Shown piece after piece: positions 9,969-21,084 of a stretch of DNA of 58,975 nucleotides. The stretch is from Apophysomyces variabilis. Taxonomy: Eukaryota > Mucoromycota > Mucoromycetes > Mucorales > Mucoraceae. Position 1 is the first letter of the stretch, and each line of letters starts with the position of its first letter. The stretch lies in assembly GCA_002749535.1 (NCBI GenBank), contig MZZL01000407.1, positions 85,333 through 144,307 of the forward strand, in the 5' to 3' direction. Under the pieces are notes generated by a model, which was not told where the DNA came from, made no database searches, and was given only the letters and a program-made list of their open reading frames with translations. Made by a program: the position numbers and the translations under genes.

Positions 9969-12583
9969 TCAATTGGTTTTCAAAGATGCTTCTACCCACC
10001 GTCCTGCTTCTTCCAACTGAGACTCATTAGTGGCGTTCGACCATAAACTGCTGTATAGGCTATCCGACACAAATGGTTCTTCAGCCTTAGCATCCAACTC
10101 ATTCTTGTCTCCCGTCAACCGGTCCAGCCACACCTTTTTCAATTTATAATCTTCTTTTCGCACCATTAGATCGGACCAGCTGGGTAACATATTCAGTGTA
10201 GACCGAACTGCAAGCCGTACAACAACATACAGATGCTCGGAAACTAAAATAGCCAGCAAGGTGAAAATAGGGGTGTATGGCGAATGGATGTTTGTCGAAG
10301 GATGGAAAAGATAGGCGAACGACGCCATTGTCACAGACGATAACCAAACCAAAGTTTCCTTTTGTTAAAATAAAAATTAAATTAAGGTAAGAAAACGCTC
10401 ACTCAGGTACAGGATGTAGCCTTATTACCATGCTTCCAATCCATGGACCAACACCTTCGGCACGCAAAGGAATGGGACGTCTTGTATATTTGCATATCTT
10501 CACTGCATCTCCTCTTAGCTCAACCCAGTTATTCAGCATGCAACAAACGGCTGTTAAGGGCCAAACAGTGCTAAACATACTGACGTAGCCAAACTAAATC
10601 CAAACAATATGAATTGCTCGCCTTTATATCACCTTGTTTTACCTGAATCACCATCTCAACATAATCCGTGTAGATGTTGTACTCTGGCAAATCCACCTCA
10701 CGATGGATTTTCTTCAAAAATTTAGCTTCAGCCTCACTGGTCACCTCAGCATCCACAGGAGCAGTTTCGTTCGAACCAGTAACCTTATCCGTAATCTTTT
10801 TCGCTTCAGGCATGACGCGAGCTAACACATAGGGTAAGACCATTTCTGTCGCAAACCCAATAAGCTGTCCAGTAACAACGAAATACACCAACTGCGATCG
10901 AAGACGTTGAAAATCCACTTTCTGATGACTATGGCTGATATTCAACTCGACTAAATATGGAAGAACATGGTCACCGAATGGAATATATACCCATGCAGTG
11001 ATAAACTATCGGGGAGAACACATCAGTCATCCACATGGCAACACCCGTTATTCTTTACCAACGACAGGTATCCTACTAGGAAATTCGCAATAAAGATCTT
11101 TTGCGTGTACGCTCTGTCCCAAGAAGTTTCCGTCTTGTGCATTTCCCAATTATTCAGTACGCGTACCCAATCGCTGTATAAGTTAGACATGGTAGGCACA
11201 AGCAAAGCGTATCCAATGGTAGGTGCATAGTGCTAAAACATAGGTAAAAATAGTACGAAGCCAGTGTTAAAAAAGCTACATCGCAGATCCAAGAAAAATA
11301 GAACATACCAAGATCTGCCGGAAAGGTCCATCATAATATTCGTGCAAGAACAGCTGGAGAATAAACACGAAGCCTACAATAATACTTAAAAGTATGGCGC
11401 CAACAGCTACTCCAGGCACGGATAAAGCTCGACGAAGAAAGATTTTCCAGGCCGGACAAAAGGGCATTTCTTCTCCAGTCACTTCATCCCGTACTGTCTT
11501 ATCGCCTTTGAAAGCTGCGCGTCGTCGTTCATACTTTGAGCAATTTCGGACACCCCACATTACAGCTAACTCTTGTTGTTTTCTTTTCCACGTTTCAGTA
11601 AATACCACAGACCATATTAACATGGCCATGGAATAGGTGACACTGAGTGTATTGCTATGAGTCAGATATACCAGGATTCCCAAAACGGAAGGTACACTGA
11701 GCCATAAAAAGTAATTTTGGAGAAATGCAAAGTAAAAGGCAACCTTGATGATCATTACGCTTTGTTAACGAATCAGAACAGTGAGCTTTTATGCACGAAC
11801 CTTTTCTCCAAAATGATTCCGAATCTTTGTCAAGTCATCGTTGTCAATTAACCATTTTCTAGCCCACGCTTCGATCCATTCCTAAGCCATCATTTTTGAC
11901 CACGGTCAATGCAAGTGTATCGGTCTGGATTTTTTCTTTCACTTACGTGGTCGAAGTTTTCGTCATGTAATGGCATAATGGCTTCTACGTATTTGTCCAC
12001 ATTGGGCGAGATATCGGCACCACCATCCTTTTCTGCTGAGGTCAAGATATCGTGTACCAGTCTTAGACGTTCAGCATCTGTGAAATCGTCGACACCACGT
12101 GCGGCTATAGCATCTTCTCGAATATCATCCACCCTGACGCCTAGAAGGAAATCTCGGATGCTACTCAGGATAAGTTGACTGAATGCTTGTGGCAGGCAAA
12201 GTAAAAATTAGAAAAGGTTACCGTTCAGTTCTGCATTCTTTGTTAAGGCGACTAGAAGGACAACGGACGAGGACCAAAAGGATACCGTTTTTGGGACCTG
12301 GACGAACTTGACAACAAAGTCCGGCTTTGGAAATCTTGTTGACAGTGTTTGTCAAGGCATCCTTGACATCCGATTCCAGTTGAGACCGTGTGTTGCCGTT
12401 GCTAGGAGAAGTCGGAAAACGAAACAGAATCACATAGTCCACTCCGGCATTGGTTAATGGGGGTTGTCTTTTCTCTGCCATTGGTGGTGGCGTCTCTACT
12501 ACTGGAGTTTTTGTAACAGCCACGGAAGGGAATAAGTGGGCGAATCCCGCTATTCCCTCGGCTTGAGAAGCTTCATCGGTCAT
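9969..12583 (-). CDS. Anoctamin/TMEM16-family membrane protein
   Basis: Eight exons (12583-12222, 12178-11947, 11881-11801, 11743-11309, 11232-11059, 11005-10643, 10593-10429, 10358-9969) give ~733 aa. The N-terminal cytosolic part is acidic. The membrane region begins at FGEKVAFYFAFLQNYFLWL and continues with family-like segments: WKRKQQELAVMWGV after a helix, LNNWEMHKTETSW, LPEYNIYTDYVEMVIQFGYV, WPLTAVCCMLNNWVELRGDA and RRPIPLRAEGVGPWIG. These match the conserved order of the fungal anoctamins (yeast Ist2 and filamentous-fungal TMEM16 scramblases). Family members are Ca2+-activated lipid scramblases or ER-plasma membrane tethers. The C-terminal tail here is short (about 50 residues after the last span) and lacks a long basic Ist2-type tether, so scramblase activity seems the better guess. 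Splice sites are canonical and frame is kept throughout. Confidence 0.9.
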
Positions 12584-13527
12584 AATGAATAAAAAAAGCT
12601 AGTGAAAAAAGTCGTGCGGCTGTGTCACATCAAATTCGTGCCACCGGGGTTTTGGCTGACAAAGTAATCTGGGCTTGCATAAACCCTGACGCCACAGGAA
12701 AAGAGACAAAGGCATCTTGCTGTAATGATTACAAGCAACCAATTACTATTAGAATTGATCAAATTATGCATAGCATATCTGTGATGTAGATTGATCTTTA
12801 TATAGGTCCCTTTTCTATTGCTTCGTCTTGAGTGTCATTCAAGTTAACTTGCTCGATGCTTCTAAGCAGAACCTGTATACGTAGTTTGTCAGTTTCATTT
12901 AATGTAATGGCTCCCAATGAATTGGGAGTTTACGGGTAATTTCGTTTCCTTTCCGAAAGACTGCTTTCGTAGTTTCAATTGGCACGGGAAAGCAAAAAAA
13001 ATTTTCATGAAAAAAAAAATTATAAATAGAGAGGTTTTGTGAAAGAAAAATCTTTAGACAAATCGCCATTAACTGTAACCAGTTTTGGTGCATGATGATA
13101 CTTCAGGCTCTGCTACGATCAAGCTTCCATTTGCTTGGGAGGTATGACGAGACACGCTGGAGCCAGAACATACCACACCATTTACGGCGTGTTGTGTTGA
13201 AGATCTGATGAAATCCATCATTCATGAAAGAAGAAAGGAAATGAAAAAGAATGGTGTACTACGTCCTGTACTGCCATGTACATGTAGACACTTTGACAAA
13301 GAAACAGGAAACGGAGAAAGCAACTCATACTATGCATAGGATTTGCTTATTGTAACTTTGTTTTGATTTAGGTACCTCCAAAAGCTAATTTTTTTATTTA
13401 TCACGGTGAATACACGCTTGTTTAAGCCTAATTGCTCTCGTCCGGTCTGTAAAGGAACAGTCCATTAAAAAACCCTGAACAGTGGAACAGGGAACAGTGC
13501 TTCCCAACAAGCAATGTCGCAACCAAT
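12584..13527. other. Intergenic region before the LINE
   Basis: About 0.95 kb upstream of the anoctamin gene. It contains AT-rich runs (13000-13025) and no convincing coding frame. A short GAACAG-type repetition occurs near 13470-13500. The segment ends at the left target-site duplication of the LINE. Confidence 0.5.
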
Positions 13528-13541
13528 CAAAATTGATGTCG
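13528..13541. repeat. Left target-site duplication of the LINE
   Basis: CAAAATTGATGTCG here recurs exactly at 18614-18627, immediately outside the 3' end of the LINE. A 14-bp exact direct repeat at these two positions is typical of target-primed reverse transcription. Confidence 0.8.
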
Positions 13542-13590
13542 AGGCTCTTCCGCGAATTTATCAGAAAACAACACATACACTTATATAAAA

Positions 13591-14830
13591 ATGCCTCCAG
13601 GCGCTATAACCCAAACAGATAATATATCTAACACTCAATAATCTGTCCCATGAAGAAATTGATTCCCTTATCTCGAACTTTGAGACTCACCGAAAGTCAT
13701 TAAAATATCCCACTTGCGAGAAAATGGGTACTTTTCGTCGCAATGGCACCACTAAAACTGAGCCTCCCCAACCTGTTTTCCGTTGTAGTGGGTGCGGTAG
13801 TAGCTTCAGAGCCAAGACCTTGATGCATATCATACAATCTGTTTTGTCTACTGGAAGACAACTTCAAACATCGATTGATGCCGAAATTTCTAGTGGTTTC
13901 CAACACAGAACCATGCCTACCAATGCCAATCAACCGCATCTGCAACAACTGCTCACCATGGTCGAGAACCATACAAGAGAACTCGCCTCCGCCAAAGCCG
14001 AAATTGCACGTCTGCGTGAAGAGAGCAGCCATCTGCAAAACCAACTTGCTAAACAACGCTTCACTCCGGTAGCAACCAATATCACTGAACAACAGGACCT
14101 TTCCCTCGGAGATAGAGCCTCGGAAAACCCATCGGAACCCTTTCCTTGGCATCAACTCCAAAGACTTCAGCAACTTAAGAATCAATTGCTTACCCAACAA
14201 CAACAACGGCGCCAGCAACGACAGGAAGCAGCTGCACGATTTTTGCAGCCACCCTCCACTACCCAAGGATTCAAATACATCTACCTGCCAACCAAAGCCA
14301 GAGTACCAGTCGGACAAATCCGTTCCCGTTTACGAAAACTGGACATTAACAATAACCGAATACTAGACATCCACTACCCGGGTCGTAACATTGTGGCCTT
14401 GCTAATACACAACGACTATGAACACGAACTGCGAGAACAACTACAACGCTTCAGAGTAAACATAAAAGAGGACTTTAATTCATGCGATCCAAAAACCCTT
14501 CGGGATCCCAAAGATTCCCTCCTCGATGAAACCAAACGAGCTGATTACGCTTTCATGCATCACTGTGACAGTATCGAGCGAGCCCTACATCACATCCGAG
14601 ATCCAGTCAAGTACGCCGTTGCCCGATACTTTTTCTCCCAAGCTTGGATTAGCAAGCAGCTTCTCCAAGAAAGCCTACCTTCAAAACAGACTAGCCTACA
14701 ACGACAAGCAGATACATTCACTCCTGACAACGACCAGATGAGCGCCATAGATGAACCAGACAGCCACCAAATAAACACCGTTACCACTCACGATAATGCA
14801 CCTATGGATGATGATACCCCATCCTTATGA
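13591..14830 (+). pseudogene. LINE ORF1 (zinc ribbon + coiled coil), frameshifted near the start
   Basis: The main open frame is 13724-14830 (368 aa from an internal ATG). Coding similarity clearly continues upstream: from ATG 13591 one frame reads MPPGAITQTDNISNTQ, then a shift of one base near 13636-13645 leads into LSHEEIDSLISNFETHRKSL, directly fused to the main frame. Downstream order: a Cys motif with RRNG and CSGCG (about 13715-13805), a coiled-coil/Gln-rich stretch (ASAKAEIARLREESSHLQN, later QQQQRRQQRQ), and a C-terminal globular segment (FKYIYLPTKARVPVGQIRSR, ILDIHYPGRNIVALLIHNDY). ORF1 proteins of LINEs bind the element RNA. The first Cys of the expected CPxC pair appears as Tyr (YPTC). 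Confidence 0.75.
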
Positions 14831-17800
14831 ACAACATCACAATTACACTATTTAACGCCACAGGCTTGCCCAAACAAGCCATCTCGTCTCTAATCAATTT
14901 CGCCCAATCTTTCTCAGTTCTCCTCGTTACTGAGACCTGGCTACTACCACCTCACCGATACCCTACCCACTGGAAGCAATTCCATACCTATAGAATTAAA
15001 ACCCAACCCCTAGCTACGAAAGGACACCAAGGGATTTATCTTCTTGTCAACCTGACCTGTCCATACCATGTACACCACCTAACAAACGAGAACACACCAC
15101 TAATTCAGTATACCCTCTCATTTATTATAGCAGATACCCTTGTACACTGAGTATACTTTCCACCTCATATCAACAACAACACCATTGCAGAGATTCTACA
15201 ATCACTCCCACCGACAACTCCACAGGTTAGACGGACTATCTTATGTGGCGATTTCAATGCACGAATAGGGTCCTACACAGGCGACAGTTATACCAACGCT
15301 AGAGGAACCTTAATACCCAAATGGATAGAAGAACAAAACCTGATCTTATGGAATCGACGCCTTGCATACGGTAGTCCCACTTACGTAGCGCATCAAGGCA
15401 CTAGCATTATAGACCTGTTCATTAGCGATGCTGCACGAAATAACCCTTCAATAGTTATCCATGCTGACATGGCATTGAATTCGGATCATAAAATGATTTC
15501 ATTGTCCTATCATTCAAGCATACCAATACCACAACAGACACCACAGCCACGTATTAATTGAAAAATTGAAAAGTTATGCGATCAAACAACATACAAACAA
15601 TACGTCCAGTGCTTCCAGAAAGCCTCAGCAAATATACTGTTGTCCATGACACGTATTACTACTCGAATCCATGATCAGCAAACAGCAAAGGATTACATTG
15701 AGCAGTTTAACAGAGCCATTTGTGAAGCGATATACAGGTCCCTCGATTCTTCATGTGGCCGACGAGGTCCACCGACGGATCCGATGCAGCATTTCTGGAC
15801 GAAAGAAATGAAAAATGCTTATGAGCGCAAGGAACGCTGCTACAGAAAATGGGCGTAAAGCACAAGGCTTGAACAAATTGGATTACTGGTTACAACTCCA
15901 ACAAGCGCGTGCAATACTTAGACGTTTGATCCATCAGCGACATAAGGAAAACTGGAACAGATTCTGTGACCAAATGGCAACCGGCGAATACACTAATGCC
16001 ATTGCGAGACTCAGCCGTATCCGGAAGGACCACACATGGAAAGCAACATTTTCCACCCCAGAAGGATCACAACACGCTGCCAACATAATGGCATCATATT
16101 TTCTAGAGTGTATACGCCGGCGAACTAGTCAGGGACATACCAAGACCCAGCATGGATATACCTGCTTTACTGTCTGAGGCAGAATGCCCAATCAGATTGG
16201 AAGATATTCAGGAAGCCATCCGAACCTTGCCAACAAAGAAAGCCCCAGGGATAGATCATATTCGAAACGAGATGCTACAGCCTAACGGAAAAACTCTTAG
16301 CCCCACTGCTACTCTCGCTCTTCCGTTTATGTTGGTCATGGTCTTATACTCCACAAACATGGTGCCTTGCTCAAGGCATCCCCATATATAAAAAAGGCTC
16401 GCCTTCCGATCCCGGTAACTATAGGCCCATTAGTCACATCCATATTCTGAAAAGTTTTGGAACGATGTATCCAACAGGCACTACAAGATGCTGGGCCTCC
16501 CCTTGATGTGGCGCAAGGTGGTTTCCGTACGTCCCGTGGCGCATTGGATCAAGCCTTCTGTCTACCCGAAATCTGTCACATCCTACGCACCACATATAAA
16601 ACCACACCAGTCTTAGCTTTCTTAGACATCAAATCAACCTACGACACTGTCGATCGTGTCCGCATCTGGAGTATTTTACAGAAATATCTCCCAACTCCCC
16701 TCCTAAGTCTGTTGCGTAACCTTTTTGATGACGTTTTAATTGAAGTACTACTACTCTCAAACGCGACATCGCGCCGTTTCTGTCTGTTGTATTCAAATTT
16801 GAAGGATTAACTATTAACCAAGTATGAAACAACAACTGTCAGTTATTCGACTACAGCTTGTCACTTTGAGACAACTGATTGGAATACAATAAGCTATTTA
16901 AACTCAGGTTCATCAAACGTACCAATTACTATGTAAGTAGGTTTCAGGTACATATAACCAATGGATCTGATCTGTTATTGTTCCTTGGAAACTATTGTCA
17001 TATCAGGGATATCTGATTCGTCCTAAGTACTTGATCTTCCGCTATCATGAATAAGCCTCATGAAAAGTTTTACGATCTCAGTTGAAAAAGTGTCTCACAT
17101 TTAGTATAAATAAGCTTCAATAGAAATAAAGTTGATCAATACCTTTTAGTCTGGTTAATCACTGGTCTATTGCCCTATTATCTACATTCGTATTCAACAC
17201 TGTCCTCGTACAGGTGTTCTACAAGGATTCATTCTTTCACCATACCTTTATTCGGTGTCCATCAATGACCTTCCTCAACTACTCCATACCCAGGAGATAA
17301 CGCACGAGATGAACTCGGTTGCCCTTGCAGCCCAGATCAATTGCCTACTCTATGCCGATGACATGGTCTTAATTGCAGAACAACACAAGATGGAAGAATT
17401 ATTTCGAAAATGCGAAATGCACAGCCTACAAATAGGATACCGATGGATCCATCCAAATGTGTAGTTAGGAGGATATCTCAGCCCACAGGATCTTGTCAAC
17501 AGCAGTATACCGCGAGCCCTCTCTACGATGAACACTCTTAATGCAATTGGAGTTAATCCATCCGGTTTCTCCCAGACTGTTATCGACACGATTCTACACG
17601 CAGATAGTCCGCCGTCAATTAGATTATGGTCTCGCCATCAACAAATTCAATGTTTCACAGCTCAGAGCGCTTGAAGGAGTATAGAATGCTTGTATTCGCA
17701 AAATCTATAGCGCCCATAGCAAAACATCCACCAAAGTAATGCTCCACCTTTCCAAGCTACCCACAATAGCAGAACGAATAAGCATCCTCCAAGCCCAGTT

Positions 17801-18452
17801 TCTTTTTCGATCCTTGTCGTTGCCTCCGAACACGTTATTATCCCGTCTGCTACCTCACATGAGATTAACACGTGGCCACCAATGGTACATGCTATCAAAA
17901 ACAGCTCTATGGCGAATGCTACCGTCGGATACAACAAATGTCCGACAGTGACTTCAAGACCATCAAGAGGCGATTCCTGCAGGAAAATTTGAACAAAACG
18001 CTGAAAAGTACGAATTCCAAGCTCTTGTCCAGTTGCCGTCCAAAAATACCTGTTGATCCTATCCTCTTGCTACCGATGACCCACCAAGAAAGAAATCGCT
18101 GTATAAAATGACGCCTTGGGTGGCTATCAGGTGGTACTCCCAAACCATGCCCAAGGCACCCGACGCAGACCCTATCCCGGCGACACGCTATTACCTGTCT
18201 AGATATGCACCGACGGCTTTATATGCCAAGGTCTATTGCAGATCCCCTATCACTTCTTTTAAACATGCTGCCAATACGCCCATCCCTTTCTAAAAGTACC
18301 GCTCTCTCCTGGACCCATCGTTGCCAGTAATATGCTCGCTTCTACACGAACTGGACCAATTACACCATTATACATTGATCCCAACTGTAGACCTTTTGGC
18401 CAAAGCCTTGTCACTTGGCTTGAACATTAATTTTGATCCCATAGCTTTTTGA
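14827..18452 (+). pseudogene. LINE ORF2 (endonuclease-reverse transcriptase), disrupted
   Basis: Starts at ATG 14827, overlapping the ORF1 stop. Endonuclease: SFSVLLVTETWLL, CGDFNARIG (~15245-15270), TSIIDLFIS, NSDHKMIS. Reverse transcriptase: PTKKAPGIDHIRNEML, KKGSPSDPGNYRPISH, GGFRTSRGALDQAF, FLDIKSTYDTVDR, TGVLQGFILSP, YADDMVLIA (~17350). Breaks: in-frame TGA where Trp is likely (about 15150 and 15560), frameshifts around 15855, 16150 and 16400, and a 415-bp LTR insertion at 16785. The C-terminal ~110 residues (WRLGWLSGGTPKPCPRHP, then RRHAITCLDMHRRLYMP) keep a Cys/His cluster and end at TGA 18450-18452. Confidence 0.85.
16785..17199. mobile_element. Solo LTR nested in the LINE reverse transcriptase
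   Basis: A 415-bp segment begins TGTTG and ends CAACA, the TG...CA inverted termini of an LTR. It is flanked by a 5-bp direct repeat CTGTC (16780-16784 and 17200-17204). Removing the insert and one repeat restores the RT reading frame exactly (SRRFC joins PRTGVLQG). Inside are a TATA-like TATAAATA (~17105) and AATAAA (~17126), as expected for LTR transcription signals. No internal retrotransposon sequence remains, so it is a solo LTR left by recombination. Orientation cannot be fixed; if the TATA and AATAAA are functional it is plus. Confidence 0.82.
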
Positions 18453-18613
18453 CGCATATCTTTCCTTTAATTTTCCTTCTACCTTTTTTATCCTTGTCCC
18501 GAAAGGGGTTTTTATGTCTACTGTTATACCTCCTCAAGGATTGATCTAGTCCGGGTGGACGCTTGTATTAGTTTGCGCCCAACAGGACATGTAAATAAAA
18601 TCAATGCTTAATC

Positions 18614-18627
18614 CAAAATTGATGTCG
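18614..18627. repeat. Right target-site duplication of the LINE
   Basis: Exact copy of the 14-mer at 13528-13541. It marks the 3' boundary of the LINE. Confidence 0.8.
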
Positions 18628-20066
18628 CTTGTAGGTCAGAATCAATATTGTTGGCCAATCAAAAATGTCGCCTTTCAGAAATGGAAACTGCTGTTGGTTT
18701 TCTGTTTTTTTCTGTTTTTCAAAGCTTTACATTTTAAGATGAGCACAGTATTTTTATTTGAAAATGGACATGGATATGTCGTTGATGAGAATGGCGGCCC
18801 TGAGCCCATGGAGTACATCGTTAGATCAGAATGAGTTTGTTGGTGAAACAATTGCCACTCATACTCTGGTTTTTCAAAACTTTGCAGATAAGTATATCAT
18901 CTTGCAAGAAAAACATGATGGCATTTACACATGAACCCTGCCCTACGTCGGAGAAATGTCCAAGGTCCTGGTAGCTTTTGCATGCCAGCTTGGAGTGGGA
19001 GCCTTAAACTGTCATCATGGAAAGTTGGTCCAGTTGAACCCTGCCCTACGTCGGAGAAATGTTCAAGGTCCTGGTAGCGTTTGCATGCCAGCTTGGAGTG
19101 GGAAGAGACCAACTTTCTCTTGCGACACATGTCGTTTGAAATTGGGTTACTGACAACTTTTGTTTCTTTTTAGGTTCTGGAGTCATCTAAACAACATTTT
19201 TTCTTTTTACGCACAACTCAGACCCCCTGTGATGATTGAACTCCAATCGTTTGTGATTCTTTAAACACAACTTAATATAATCTGGATGGCATCATGTTGA
19301 TTTGGTTAGTTTGTGCAGTAATAAATGTGAGTTTGGAAACATAAAAAATAATTACTCTTCCACGCCTGTATCCCATCTATGCAATTATCGACTTCTATTT
19401 CGTCCAGTCCCGTGACTTGAACGCCTTCTTCAATTATCGTGCTACCATTACCATTCTCATATATTATGCCGTTCATTACTGAGCAATAGCAGAAGCTGGA
19501 GTCAGAGAAAGAAGCGATGAAGAAATGAAACGTTTTCAGCGAGTATGTTTTCAATCACATAGTGTTGTGTTCATTGCGTTTTTGGCTGCACTGAATTTTC
19601 ACCTTGATGTTGCGCAACAGTGTAGTTTGCGTGCATTGGAAAAACATCTGCGCGCACCGAAAATGAAGTTGATCAGATAAATGGAACGAACTACCGGCAT
19701 GGTCAACGCAAAGTTGCAAACGCAGTTCGGAACCGCAATCTGTTTACGGATATGATCGGCATCCATGTCTATAGACAATTTGCCGATTTGGGTCAATTTT
19801 TCTCACCATAAAACCTCTCGTCTTTTTACCTTAATTCTAATTCCTTTTCGATAAAGGTGCACATTTTCGCCAGTCCTGCCCAATTTCATTGTCGCTGTGC
19901 CCTGCAACGATCGATATCACGAGGTTCTATTCAAAAAATAGCCAATCAGCCATTGACCTACAGTGTATAAGTTCGCCAAAAGTATGCAAGTACATCTTTT
20001 GACATGAAACAGTGCGACATCATTAGGCCACCAAACTATCCAGCCTACAAATTTTTGCCGATGAAA
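18628..20066. other. Gene-poor region with a direct repeat
   Basis: No supported gene. Short coding-like fragments occur, such as plus-strand STVFLFENGHGYVVDENG at ~18740 and minus-strand NGIIYENGNGSTIIEEG at ~19475, without defensible gene models. A 68-bp direct repeat lies at 18933-19103 and is listed separately. Confidence 0.5.
18933..19103. repeat. 68-bp direct repeat, two copies
   Basis: Copy 1 is 18933-19000 and copy 2 is 19036-19103; they differ at two positions (66/68 identical) and are separated by 35 bp (period 103 bp). The unit starts GAACCCTGCCCTACGTCGG and ends GCTTGGAGTGGGA. No coding frame explains it. It could be a minisatellite seed or a recent local duplication. Confidence 0.9.
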
Positions 20067-20073
20067 TATAAAA
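20067..20073 (+). promoter_or_regulatory. TATA box of the secreted-protein gene
   Basis: TATAAAA lies 45 bp upstream of the ATG at 20118, a compact fungal promoter spacing that supports this start. Confidence 0.5.
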
Positions 20074-20117
20074 CGCGAAGAAAGAGCATCTGTTGATGCC
20101 AACTTTCTCCCGCACCT

Positions 20118-20593
20118 ATGAATTTAAGACCTGCCCTCTCTGTTGCTTTCCTGGTCCTTCTTTATGCCGTTGTAGTAGCAAGCAAGACACTTTACAAATT
20201 GGAAAGCTTGGCCTATCCTGAACCATTTGTGACTTACAATCCGATCAGTGAGCGGTTTATAGCTGCTCCCAGTTACCCAGAGAACACCCCGTGGCAAGTG
20301 TTCGAGTTTCGCCGCAAACGTCTTGGTTATACCTGTACAACGCACACGCAGAAAGATATGTCCTTCTAGGAGAAAACGGTGCTTTGACCTCTGCAGAGCG
20401 TAAAGGAACTCCCTGGTATATGCCGAAAAGTTCAGACGGTACCACTAGTTTCGAACTTTTCCGGAAGCGATGGACTGTGCTAAGTAAAAGCAATGGTGGA
20501 ATCAGACTATTAGGAAGGGATGAAGTACAACCCAACCAAATTTTTACACTTGTACCTGTCACATCTTTTAAGGAAGATCCGTGGTTTATCTGA
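20118..20593 (+). pseudogene. Secreted repeat protein, reading frame shifted mid-gene
   Basis: The ATG at 20118 opens a clear signal peptide (RPALSVAFLVLLYAVVVAS) followed by a secreted domain. That frame runs to 20369, but coding quality moves to another frame from about 20310 to the stop at 20593 (LYLYNAHAERYVLLGENG, then SFELFRKRWTVLSKSNGG). The halves look like two copies of one structural repeat: YNPISERF...TPWQVFEFRRKR in the first and YNAHAERY...TPWY...FELFRKR in the second. This pattern would fit a beta-trefoil-like or similar small secreted fold (inference). No intron of credible length bridges the frames, so I infer a single frame shift between about 20280 and 20330, or a sequencing error. 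If the shift is not real, the intact protein would be about 158 aa. Confidence 0.6.
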
Positions 20594-21084
20594 CAAACGG
20601 ATAGGAAGTTAATGATATAAGAAGATTTTTGCAATAAAAGCAAACTTTCCGGCTATGACGCCTTTGCTCTTATCTAAAAAAAGCATAACCAATTTTGTTG
20701 TGCTATTCAATGCTTGATGGGATCAGATCCTGTCCCTGTTTTATGTCTTTCCCTTTTCGGTTCTTAGCTATCTATTCCTTTGCCTAGAATTTCACTTCAA
20801 TTAGGCAATCAATTTGTAGAGTAGAGTCAACAGTAAATTATATTCAATCGTGAATAACATAGACTACTCAAACATTTCAGAAGGGATGGTGCCAATCGTG
20901 TCGCTTAGCAAAGCCCTAAAGCGTAACTGAACCTATCAATCAAATATCGCGATCCGAGCATGGCTTAACCGAAAAGTACTTTGTGGGTTTTTATTACAAG
21001 TAACAGAACAAAAAGTCATAACCCACGAACAGCGAGCGAATGTTAACAATCATCTGCGACTGTAATAAATACAAATTCCGCCGA

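Larger units (their letters stand above)
13542..18613 (+). mobile_element. Non-LTR retrotransposon (LINE), ~5.07 kb, decayed
   Basis: Bounded by 14-bp target-site duplications, with a ~50-nt 5' leader, two overlapping ORFs (the ORF1 stop and ORF2 start share ATGA at 14827-14830), a 3' UTR from 18453, and an A-rich tail (TAAATAAAATC near 18595-18605) instead of a long poly(A). ORF2 carries an AP-type endonuclease (CGDFNARIG, NSDHKMIS), a reverse transcriptase (FLDIKSTYDTVDR, TGVLQGFILSP, YADDMVLIAEQ) and a C-terminal Cys/His segment (RHPTQTLSRRHAITCLDMH). The reading frames are broken by stops and indels and by a nested solo LTR, so this copy is inactive, but its length and intact duplications suggest it is not ancient. 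Confidence 0.93.

Noticed and set aside
13700..14317. 205-codon minus-strand frame over LINE ORF1
   Set aside because: Shadow of the Gln-rich ORF1 on the plus strand; its translation is Leu/Ser-rich low complexity.
16789..17197. Insertion in the LINE flanked by GTATTCAA as an 8-bp target duplication (hAT-like)
   Set aside because: GTATTCAA is part of the element's own inverted ends. Setting the borders at TGTTG...CAACA with 5-bp CTGTC duplications restores the RT frame, which the 8-bp model does not.
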